Assembly (NCBI GenBank): GCA_005776725.1
Contig: SXOO01000030.1
Location: 17,594-81,593, forward strand
Source: Pseudomonadota bacterium
Lineage (GTDB): Bacteria > Myxococcota_A > UBA9042 > GCA-2863065
Length of the DNA stretch: 64,000 bases
Direction: 5' to 3'
The position numbers and the translations under genes are program-made. Under the pieces are notes generated by a model. That model searched no databases. It saw only the letters and a program-made list of their open reading frames with translations, and was not told the origin of the DNA. Shown piece after piece: positions 34,113 to 42,100 of the stretch (within the stretch, counting starts at the first letter, position 1; every line of letters starts with the position of its first letter).

Positions 34113-37100
34113 CGCGGTGGCCTCGAAGCTGTTCGTTCAGGGGGGGAGAAGCGGGTGCGGGCGATGGGAAACGCTGGTCCGGGCGCTGCGAACAGGTAGC
34201 CCTGCAGCAGGTCGCAGCCGAGGTCCACAAGCGTGTCTCGCTCCTCGACCGTTTCGATGCCCTTGGCGACGACGACGATGCCGGCGCGCCGGGCGACGTC
34301 CACGAGCGCCGCAACGATGTCCCGCTTCAGTGGCAAGCGGTGGATATCGCGCACGAGCGACATATCGATCTTCGCAAAGTCCGGATGTAGGTGAACGAGG
34401 CTCGACAGCCCCGCGTAGCCCGCGCCGAGATCGTCCAAAGCGAGGCGGTAGCCGAGTCCTCGGATGTGGGCCAGCTCGGCGTCGAACCGGGGGCCCCCTT
34501 CGAGCGAGGCGACTTCACTGATCTCCAAGACGACCCGAGGCGCCATGGCCACCAGGGGCTCCGCCCCTTCAGCGAGGAGATCTGCGCGCACGTCGGAGGG
34601 GCGAATATTGAGGAAGATGGCCTCGAGCCGAGTGGGCTCCGCCAACATGGCGGTCGCTACCCGAGCGCGCACGACGCGCCCCACATCCTCTACCCGTCCG
34701 AGCAACTCCGCCGCTGCGAACAGGCGCTGCGGCGACGTCATGGATGGCTCTTCGCTGCGCATGAGCGCCTCGTACGCGAAGACCGAGCTGTCGGCGGCGC
34801 GGACGATGGGCTGATACACCATGCGAATCTCGGGCAGCGCCAGCGCAAAGCTCTTCTCAGTTCCCTCCAGGTCCCTAACGAGGTCGTCGCCGCCGAAGCG
34901 AGCGGCAAGGAGCTTCGTGCGCAGCCGGGAGAGCCGTCCTGCATCCGCCGCCGCGCGCACCGCCCGAAGCAGCTCGGACGGCGCGAAAGGCTTGGACAGA
35001 TACTCGCTGACCCGACTTCGCATCGCCTGCGACGCGGCCTCGGTGGAAAGCGCGCCGGTTACCATCACGACAGGCAGCTCGGAGTTCTTGCCTCGCAGCT
35101 CTCGCAAGAGCTCGAGGCCGTTGCCGTCGGGGAGCCCCAGGTCCAAGACGAGGGCGTCGTACTCCGTTTCGGCCAGCGCGGTCCTCGCCGCGCCCAAGCT
35201 ATCAACGGCCACAACGTCGAAGTTGTCGGAGAGGGTGCGCCTGCCTGACCTGGCTAGCTGTTCGTCGTCGTCGACCAGCAGCACGCGCTCCCTCCGAATG
35301 GCGCGGTTGCTCGGCCTGGAGCTCAGTGGCGCGGAGGGCATCCCCGCCACGTTTGTGGGCGCGAGCGACTCTGGCACGGGCTTCGCCGGCTTGTGGGCTC
35401 CCGCGAGAACCTCGAGGAGCTGCTGGGGTTGGATTGGCTTGGGCAGCACCCGGAAGTGACCACTGGAAGTAACACGCCTTCCCGCCTCATCGGTCACGCC
35501 GCCGGTCAGCACGAACACGCGTTGGCAGAGCGCAGGGTGTGTTTCCCAGAGCCACTCGAGCAGCTCGGCGCCGGAGCCGTCGGGGAGCGAGAGGTCGCAG
35601 AGCACCAGCTGTGGCTGCGGCCCGGTCTCGAACGCCATCCGAGCGGCGGTGAGCGTGGCAGCGACCGTGCTTGAATAACCCGCGGCGTCGAGGACACGGA
35701 CCATGGCCTTGCGCGCGGCTTCGTCGTCCTCGACCACGAGCACCAGCCCGTCAGCTGTCCCCTCGGCGCCCTCCCGCAGACCGCCGCTTGGACGTGCCGC
35801 CAGCGCCTCCGTCACGGCGCGCACCAGGTCTCGCGGTGTGACAGGCTTCCAAAGAGTGGGCAGGTCCTCCCGGTGCTTCCGCTTGGCGAGCCGGTCGACA
35901 AACCCCGAGGTGAGGATGACGGCAGCCTGCGGCGCGACACGGCCCGCGTGCTCGGCCAGGTCGTAGCCACTGCAGCCCGGCATCACCACGTCGCTGAACA
36001 AGAGATCGAGCCGCGACCCGAGCTCGTCGAGCTTCTTCTTGCCCTCAATTCCATCGGCTACCGCGTGCACGGTGAAGCCGGCGCTTCCGAGCACCCGCGT
36101 CGCCACGCTCCGCAGGGCCACGTCGTCCTCGGCCACGAGCACGACCTCACCTCGGCCCCTGGGTGCTTGGCCCGTCGTCTCTCGGGTGTTCGACTCAGGC
36201 TCCTCGGCGCAGAGCGGGAGCTCGACAGTGAAAGTCGTCCCCTGACCCGGCGCGCTCCTCACACGGATGAACCCGCCGGCCTCCGCGACGATGCCGAAGC
36301 AGGTGGCGAGGCCGAGGCCGGTCCCGCCGCCCTTCGCCTTGGTGGTGAAGAAGTGCTCGAAGATGCGGCGTTGGGTCTGTTCATCCATCCCCACGCCGGT
36401 GTCGGTGACCGTGAGGTGGACCCAGGCCTCGGCGCCCGATTCCGCGCCCGACTGGAGAGGATGTTCGAGCGCAATGCGCAGCTGGCCACCATCCGGCATC
36501 GCATCACGGGCGTTCACCGCCAGGTTGAGCGTGATCTGGTCGAACTGCACCGGGTCGATGCGGACCACGGCGGGCTGCGCCGAGGGAACGACCATGAGCA
36601 CGACGTGCTCGCCAAGCGTTCTGACGAGCAGTTGGTGCACTTGGGCGAGGCTCTGGTTGAGGTCGACCGGCTTCCTCTCCATCGGCTGCTGTCGCGAGAA
36701 TGCCAGGAGCTGTCGCGTAAGCCCCGCGGCCCGCTCGCCAGCCTTCAGCACCTCGATGACGTCGGCCCGGCGCCTGTCGCCCACTGGGAGCGCATCGCGG
36801 ATGAAGCTCCCATAGGACAGGATCACCGCCAGGATGTTGCTGAAGTCGTGGGCGATCCCGCCCGCGAGCGAGCCCATGGCGTCCATCTTCTGAGACTGCG
36901 CCAGGGCGGCCTGAAGCCGAACGCGCTCCGTGACGTCGATAACGGCAGAGGACACGCCGAGGAGCGTTCCGTCGACGGAGGTGAGCGGCGCGTTATGCCA
37001 CTCGCAGTGGATGGTGCGCCCGTCTTTGGTGACGTTCTCGTTGGTCGACTCGTTCGCTCTGCCCTCGAGCAGCTCGCGCCACACCGCGTCGACATGAGTC

Positions 37101-37774
37101 CGCGCGGCCTCGGGCACGATGAAGTCTGCGCGCTGCCCGAGCGCTTCGCCGCTCGTGTAGCCGAAGAGCTCCGCCGCTGCCGGGTTCCAGTCCACGACAC
37201 GGAAGCTGGTGTCCAACGCGATCCTCGCAAACGGCGACTGACCGAGGTGTAGCCGCAGCAGGTGCTCAGACTCCTTCACTTTGCCCAGTAGGGTCGATAC
37301 GGCGCGCTCGCGCTGCCTCCTGAGCGCGGCGTGTGTCCTCAAGCGACAGGCGAACTCGAGCCCGTTTATGGGCTTGGTGATGAAGTCGACGGCCCCGGAC
37401 TTCAGGGCATCGATTCGCAACTCACGGTCGTCATTGGCTGTCACGACCACCACGGGCAACGCAGGCAGCTTCTCCCGCTTCTGCAGCTCGGCGAGGATGG
37501 CAAGCCCATCGACTCCTGGCATCATCATGTCTAGGACGAGGAGGTCGACGAGCTCCCGCTCCATTAGGGCGAGCGCCTCGGCCCCCCCGCTTGCCGCAAG
37601 GACCTCGTACCCTTCGCGGGCGGCGAGTTCCGCCAGCAGAGTACGGCTGGTCGGCTCATCGTCGACGATGAGCACTCTCGGCCTTGAGATGTCCTCAGCC
37701 CTGCTCCCCCCACGGCGGCTGCGAGCTGCGCTGCCCCTGCTGGAAGCACCCGAACCGCTCACGTTGGACGGCAA
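34109..37774 (-). CDS. Hybrid histidine kinase with four receiver domains and C-terminal EAL
   Basis: About 1221 aa. Domains in order: receiver (LVLDMMMPGVDG), PAS (FRVVDWNPAAAELFGYTS), HisKA with H-box LAGGIAHDFSNILAVILSY, HATPase (NLAVNARDAMPDGG, DTGVGMD, GGTGLGLATCFGIV), receiver (LFSDVVMPGCSG), receiver (VLCDLSLPDGSG), receiver (LVLDLGLPDGNG), EAL. The EAL part keeps YEALMR, LEISEV, LALDDLGAGYAGLSSL, FAKIDMSLVRDI and LLQGYLF, so cyclic-di-GMP phosphodiesterase activity is plausible. No membrane segment is seen, so it is cytoplasmic. The start is uncertain: TTG 37774 is preceded by AAGGTGAG; TTG 37825, GTG 37786 and GTG 37762 are alternatives. First clear gene of a three-gene operon ending with the HDOD regulator. 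Confidence 0.88.
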   Translation of the reverse strand: MPSNVSGSGASSRGSAARSRRGGSRAEDISRPRVLIVDDEPTSRTLLAELAAREGYEVLAASGGAEALALMERELVDLLVLDMMMPGVDGLAILAELQKREKLPALPVVVVTANDDRELRIDALKSGAVDFITKPINGLEFACRLRTHAALRRQRERAVSTLLGKVKESEHLLRLHLGQSPFARIALDTSFRVVDWNPAAAELFGYTSGEALGQRADFIVPEAARTHVDAVWRELLEGRANESTNENVTKDGRTIHCEWHNAPLTSVDGTLLGVSSAVIDVTERVRLQAALAQSQKMDAMGSLAGGIAHDFSNILAVILSYGSFIRDALPVGDRRRADVIEVLKAGERAAGLTRQLLAFSRQQPMERKPVDLNQSLAQVHQLLVRTLGEHVVLMVVPSAQPAVVRIDPVQFDQITLNLAVNARDAMPDGGQLRIALEHPLQSGAESGAEAWVHLTVTDTGVGMDEQTQRRIFEHFFTTKAKGGGTGLGLATCFGIVAEAGGFIRVRSAPGQGTTFTVELPLCAEEPESNTRETTGQAPRGRGEVVLVAEDDVALRSVATRVLGSAGFTVHAVADGIEGKKKLDELGSRLDLLFSDVVMPGCSGYDLAEHAGRVAPQAAVILTSGFVDRLAKRKHREDLPTLWKPVTPRDLVRAVTEALAARPSGGLREGAEGTADGLVLVVEDDEAARKAMVRVLDAAGYSSTVAATLTAARMAFETGPQPQLVLCDLSLPDGSGAELLEWLWETHPALCQRVFVLTGGVTDEAGRRVTSSGHFRVLPKPIQPQQLLEVLAGAHKPAKPVPESLAPTNVAGMPSAPLSSRPSNRAIRRERVLLVDDDEQLARSGRRTLSDNFDVVAVDSLGAARTALAETEYDALVLDLGLPDGNGLELLRELRGKNSELPVVMVTGALSTEAASQAMRSRVSEYLSKPFAPSELLRAVRAAADAGRLSRLRTKLLAARFGGDDLVRDLEGTEKSFALALPEIRMVYQPIVRAADSSVFAYEALMRSEEPSMTSPQRLFAAAELLGRVEDVGRVVRARVATAMLAEPTRLEAIFLNIRPSDVRADLLAEGAEPLVAMAPRVVLEISEVASLEGGPRFDAELAHIRGLGYRLALDDLGAGYAGLSSLVHLHPDFAKIDMSLVRDIHRLPLKRDIVAALVDVARRAGIVVVAKGIETVEERDTLVDLGCDLLQGYLFAAPGPAFPIARTRFSPPERTASRPPR

Positions 37775-37775
37775 G

Positions 37776-38033
37776 CTAGCTCTCACCTTGGTCGTCTGCG
37801 ACCAACGAACGGGTGACCTGGCCAAGGGCCGGTCGGCTGCGGGCCGAGCGGCATGCCGGAATGCGGGGAGGCGATGATGGCATCCACAACCCAGGAATCA
37901 ACCCACCGGTGCCCACCCAGCGTCCGAACCCCGTAACGTGTTTGGTTTCGAGCCGCCGAAGGACGGCTCGGTGGCAGACGCCCAGGCGGCGTGCCGAGAG
38001 CGTCGTCGTAACGACTTGATGACGTCTCACCAT
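37776..38033 (-). CDS. Possible small helix-turn-helix protein
   Basis: An 85-codon frame whose stop lies two bases before TTG 37774, the preferred start of the hybrid kinase. Residues about 11-30 (LSARRLGVCHRAVLRRLE) look like the helix-turn-helix of excisionase/MerR-type small DNA-binding proteins, followed by VTGFGRWVGTGG. The second half looks non-coding, there is no ribosome site, and rare codons are frequent. Around it, the stretch to 38201 holds no other gene; it does contain an inverted repeat GAGCCG / CGGCTC near 37949. Could be a decayed gene or chance. Confidence 0.25.
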   Translation of the reverse strand: MVRRHQVVTTTLSARRLGVCHRAVLRRLETKHVTGFGRWVGTGGLIPGLWMPSSPPRIPACRSARSRPALGQVTRSLVADDQGES

Positions 38034-38201
38034 AATACCGAACCATGAACGGAACTAGTCGAGGACGCCAATAATCCACGGGACGGGAGACGGCGCTGCC
38101 GCAAGGGCACACCACTGGCTGATGGTGGAGAAGTACGCCGTCCTCAGCTCATGGCGACCGGGGAAGAACGCCCTTGCCCCGCGGACCGCCGGGGAGCGCG
38201 C

Positions 38202-39181
38202 TCAGGGCGCCTTGTAGTACATCGCGGCGTCCGGCCCGAGCGGGGCGCCGAGGATTGCCCAGACCACGACCAGGCGCACGCCCACCGCCAAGAGTCCCAT
38301 CGAATACGGGAGCATGGACGCCATGAGGCTGCCCAGGCCGTACTCCGAGTTCCCGCGCTGGCAGAACGTGAGGATCAGCGGGAAGTAGACCATCAGCGGC
38401 GTGATGATGTTCGTGGTGGAGTCGCCCAACCGGTAGGCGGCGGCCGTCATCTCCGGCGAGAGCCCGAGCAACATCAGCATCGGCACCAGCACCGGGGCGA
38501 GGAGCGCCCACTTGGCCGAGGCGGACCCGATGAACAGATTGATGAACGCAGTCATGAACACCACCACGGCCAGGAGCACCGGCGTGGGCAGCGACATGGC
38601 GGACAGGCCCTTCGCGCCCGAGACCGCGATCAAGAGGCCCAGGTTGGACCAGTTGAACATCGCCACGAAGTGTGCGGCCGTGAAGGCGAGCACGAGGTAG
38701 TAGCCGGGCTCCGCCATCGAGGCCGCCATCATCTTGGCGATGTCGCGGTGGCCCTTCACCGAGCCGGCCGCCGCGCCGTAGACCCACCCGGTCGCGAGGA
38801 AGAGCACCAGGAACCCGGCCACGAGTGACTTGTAGAAGGGGCTGAGGCGCGCCTCAGGGGTGGCTTTTTCGTCGATGAAGGGCGCGCCGGGAGGGCCGTG
38901 AGGAGGGTCCACGCGAGGATGACCAGCAGGGCTACCCAGCCGGCGCGCTTGAGGCCTCGGCGTTCGTCCTGGGACACGGCGTGGGTCGAGTCGTTCTCGT
39001 TGGACTCGCTCCACGGGCCGAGGCGCGGCTCTACGACACGGTCGGTCACGTACCAGATCACCGGCAGGAACACGACGAGCATAGCGGAGAGGAAGTACCA
39101 GTTTCCGGCGATGTTGGCGTCCCACTTGGGGTTGAGGGTCTCGGCCGCGGCGTCCGCCCCGGACGGACGGCTCAGGCCCAC
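38202..39181 (-). pseudogene. Truncated and frameshifted AbgT-family transporter
   Basis: Two overlapping minus-strand frames together encode the latter part of an AbgT (p-aminobenzoyl-glutamate) transporter. The first (from about 39181) gives NPKWDANIAGNWYFLSAMLV and VTDRVVEPRLGPW. The second (to 38202) gives FIDEKATPEARLSPFYKSLV, FNWSNLGLLIAVSGAKGL, SASAKWALLAPVLVPMLMLL and GDSTTNIITPLMVYFPLIL. The switch lies near 38890 and is explained by one lost base. The N-terminal ~190 residues of the roughly 500-aa family are absent: the copper-type HMA gene ends 29 bases upstream. So it is both 5'-truncated and frameshifted and cannot make a working transporter. Confidence 0.8.
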
Positions 39182-39209
39182 CGGCGCCGCCGGGACCGAG
39201 CCGCGGTCC

Positions 39210-39491
39210 TCAGGCTGCGCTGCGGACGCGGCCCACCACGCAGGAGACGTAGCTCTTCGCGGCCGTGACCGCGCTGTCGAGCCGGGTCAGCTCCGCTCCG
39301 ACGACGGGATAGCCGAGGGCGTGCAGCAGGTCCTGGGCCTCCAGATCGCGCTCGTCGGGTACTTCGGCTGACACGGTGCCGGCGTCGACGTCCACGGTCG
39401 CCACTCCGCCGAACCGCTCGCTCAACGACTTCTCGATGGTCGTGGCGCAGCCACCGCACTTCAGGTTTTGGATCTCGTACGTCTTCATCAT
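39210..39491 (-). CDS. Heavy-metal-associated (HMA) domain protein, CopZ-like
   Basis: A 93-aa protein starting at ATG 39491 with GGGAG six bases upstream. KCGGCATTIEKSL has the CxxC metal-binding pair of HMA domains, and the beta-alpha-beta pattern VATVDVDAGTVSAEV follows. It probably binds Cu(I) or another soft metal and delivers it to an ATPase or regulator, though no P-type ATPase gene is in the window. The last 30 residues (LTRLDSAVTAAKSYVSCVVG) add a third and unusual Cys. It sits where the N-terminal half of the adjacent AbgT gene should be. Confidence 0.85.
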   Translation of the reverse strand: MMKTYEIQNLKCGGCATTIEKSLSERFGGVATVDVDAGTVSAEVPDERDLEAQDLLHALGYPVVGAELTRLDSAVTAAKSYVSCVVGRVRSAA

Positions 39492-39836
39492 CGTTCGCTC
39501 CCGAGCGGTGGGTCGTAGTCGGGTCGGGCCAGAAAGCCCCGTCAATCAGGGCGTTTCTTCCTGCCAATGGCGTCTACGAGGCCAACACGGCTCACGCCAG
39601 AGAGCCCACGCAAACCCCTTGCCAACGGACGCGACTCGTCCTTCGCGCATCTGCGCGCTCCGGGCCGAGGTCGCCCGTTCGGACGCGCAACTTCAGGGCC
39701 GCGCCCCGATGTGCTGGGTGCCCGAAGCGCCCTGACTGCGCTCGGGGTTTGCGGCACGTCTCCTGCTCTGCCCGCCCCCGAAGACCGGATCGAGGCGCCC
39801 GTGGGGCGTCCGTTCCCAACGACGCGGAGGCCCGAG

Positions 39837-41303
39837 ATGCGGCGTGAGTCCCCGGTGGTGCTCTTCCTGACCATCCTGCTCGTGACGGGGTGCGGTGTTG
39901 ACCGCCGCCACGGGGACGGTGACCCCGCGGTCCAGGAGCTCGAGGCGCTGAACCAGCTGGCGGGCTCGCTGGAGGCGAAAGCGCTTGCCGGCGACCAGAC
40001 GCTCGTGGCGTTGTCCCGCGCGCTCGAGGAGCGGCTCACGCCGGCGGACGTAGGCGTCCTCGTACGCAACTACCGCGGGATGCTGGAGGGGATCAGCAGC
40101 AACACGGCGTGGCAGCCCGACGCGGAGTTCTACGCCACGCTCGAGCGCCTGAGTGACCTGCCCGTGCTCTCCGAGCTCCCGTCTCGGGTCGACGCCAAGC
40201 GCATCGACGGTGTCGAGCGTGGTGGACTTCGGCTCGCGACTCGCTCGTCGGCGCTGGTGCTCGGTCAGCTGCAGCCCAAGTGTGGGATCTCCTGCGACGC
40301 TCAGGCGCTCAGTTACGGGTACGTCGACCTCGCGCTGGACCACGTCGAGAAGTTCTTCATCTCCATTCTCGCGAGCGGCGTCGACTGCGCCAAGAGCGGC
40401 GGCGAGCTCGCGAAGTGCGAGGTGGACGAGAAGTGCACCGCAACGGACCTCGCGTTCAAGCTGGGGGACTGCGCGGTGTTCGCTGGCGGCCTCATCATCG
40501 ATCTTTCCGGCTACGCGGAGATCAAGCTCGGCTACGCCGTCGCGAAGCTGGCGATCGCGCTCTGGACCGCCGGCTCCATCGGCAAGTCCGCGGCGCTCTG
40601 GGCCAACGACTGCCGCAACTTCCAGAAACAGAAGTGCACCGAGAAGACCTGTCCCTCGGGTGAGCGCCTCTGCTACGCCACGAACGGCGCGGCGGCGACG
40701 TGCTGCCCGACCGGCCTCGGCTGCATGACGTGCGCGGTGTGCAAGGACCTCTGCGGGGAGACGTGCTGCGCGCTCGGGCAGCGATGCGACGGGGGGACGT
40801 GCACCACGTGCGCGACCCCTTGCGGCACGCGCTGCTGCACCGCCAACGAGCTCTGCGATCCGGCGTTCGGCGGCAGCTGTGTGCCGTGCGACAACCCGTG
40901 TGGGAGCCTTTGTTGTCCGGCAGGCTCGCAGTGCATCCCATCGACGCTCCAATGCTGCGCGGCCCCGTGCGGCACCAGCTGCTGCGCCGCGGGGCAGACC
41001 TGCAACCCCACCACGTTGAAGTGTGAGTCCCCGACCGGCGTCTGCGACGGCTTTCCGCCCCTGAACTGCGCCGCGCTCTGCCAGCAGGGGGCTGAGATGG
41101 CAGCCCAACAGTGCGCTGAGAAGAACGGCACGCTCGACCCGATCAACATGCCCGCGTGCCTCGCGGACTGTCAGTGCATCTTGGACGCGATCCCCAACTT
41201 CGCGGCCTGTTTAGTGGGTCCGCAGTGTCCCGATTGCGCCGACGCCGAGGCGGTCGTCAAGGCGTGCGAGCGGTACAAGACGGTCTGCAAATACCCTAGG
41301 TGA
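39837..41303 (+). CDS. Cys-rich lipoprotein with CC repeat modules
   Basis: A 488-aa protein; the ATG at 39837 follows GGAGG, giving signal MRRESPVVLFLTILLVTGC with lipid Cys19. Residues about 25-260 are mostly helical, with a hydrophobic helical hairpin near 210-255 (AGGLIIDLSGYAEIKLGYAV). The C-terminal 220 residues carry at least six Cys-Cys modules (ATCCPTG, ETCCALG, TRCCTAN, SLCCPAG, TSCCAAG) spaced about 20-25 residues apart, then a four-helix-like Cys motif tail. Related in style to the Cys-rich lipoproteins at 10571-11833 and 42101-45964. Probably extracellular; the function is unknown. Confidence 0.8.
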   Translation: MRRESPVVLFLTILLVTGCGVDRRHGDGDPAVQELEALNQLAGSLEAKALAGDQTLVALSRALEERLTPADVGVLVRNYRGMLEGISSNTAWQPDAEFYATLERLSDLPVLSELPSRVDAKRIDGVERGGLRLATRSSALVLGQLQPKCGISCDAQALSYGYVDLALDHVEKFFISILASGVDCAKSGGELAKCEVDEKCTATDLAFKLGDCAVFAGGLIIDLSGYAEIKLGYAVAKLAIALWTAGSIGKSAALWANDCRNFQKQKCTEKTCPSGERLCYATNGAAATCCPTGLGCMTCAVCKDLCGETCCALGQRCDGGTCTTCATPCGTRCCTANELCDPAFGGSCVPCDNPCGSLCCPAGSQCIPSTLQCCAAPCGTSCCAAGQTCNPTTLKCESPTGVCDGFPPLNCAALCQQGAEMAAQQCAEKNGTLDPINMPACLADCQCILDAIPNFAACLVGPQCPDCADAEAVVKACERYKTVCKYPR

Positions 41304-41514
41304 CCTGACCCGCCGTCAACGCCTGCTTCCGGCCACGCGGAACCCGAGCTGGCTCTCCCCCTTCGGCCGAACGTCACCCGGCTCCATACACTTGTAGGGG
41401 TCGCTCAGGCTGCAGAGGCCCCTCGACCTCCGGGCCCGCATGCGCGAGATTGCCGCCGCCGGATCGCATACGCCGGCGCCCGGTCCGCCACCCCTTGCCT
41501 CTGCAGGAGTCCAC

Positions 41515-42024
41515 ATGCGCTCGATGGTCCTCACCCTCATCGCTGACGACCGCCCCGGGCTGGTCGAGGCGCTCGCCGCCGCGGTTGCGCGTTGCGGTGG
41601 CAACTGGATCGAGAGCCGCATGGCGCGTCTCGCCGGGCAGTTCGCGGGGCTGGTTCGCGTGGAGCTTCCGGAGGCGTCGCGGGCGGCGCTGGAGCAGGCG
41701 CTCGAGTCGGTCACCGGCCGCGGCGTTCGCCTTCAGACGGCGGATGGCGGCGTCACCAGCAGCGAGCCCGCGCGGCTGGTCGCGCTCGAGCTCACGGGCG
41801 CCGACCACCCCGGCATCCTCGCAGGGGTCACGCGAGTGCTCGCGCTACACCACGTCAACATCGAGGAGCTCGAGACCGAGTGTGTCTCGGCCCCAATGAG
41901 CGGCGACCGGCTGTTCCGCGCCAGGGCGCGCCTCGGCCTCCCGGCGGGGCTGGACGAGGCTACGCTGCACGCCGACCTGGAGCGGATCGCGTCCGACCTG
42001 ATGGTCGATCTCGAGCTGCGCTGA
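41515..42024 (+). CDS. ACT-domain protein, GcvR-like
   Basis: A 169-aa protein; the ATG at 41515 follows CAGGAG. Two ACT domains in tandem: MVLTLIADDRPGLVEALAAA at the N-terminus and ALELTGADHPGILAGVTRVL in the second half, followed by NIEELETECVSAP and a C-terminal strand. This is the layout of GcvR, which binds GcvA to repress the glycine cleavage operon in enterobacteria; in other phyla the ligand and target are usually unknown. No glycine-cleavage genes are in this window. Confidence 0.85.
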   Translation: MRSMVLTLIADDRPGLVEALAAAVARCGGNWIESRMARLAGQFAGLVRVELPEASRAALEQALESVTGRGVRLQTADGGVTSSEPARLVALELTGADHPGILAGVTRVLALHHVNIEELETECVSAPMSGDRLFRARARLGLPAGLDEATLHADLERIASDLMVDLELR

Positions 42025-42100
42025 GCGGCTGCGGCGGCTAGTCAACGGACCGGCCGCACGCCGCCCCCGAATCGGTCGACCGTGCTCGGCGCGGAGACGG

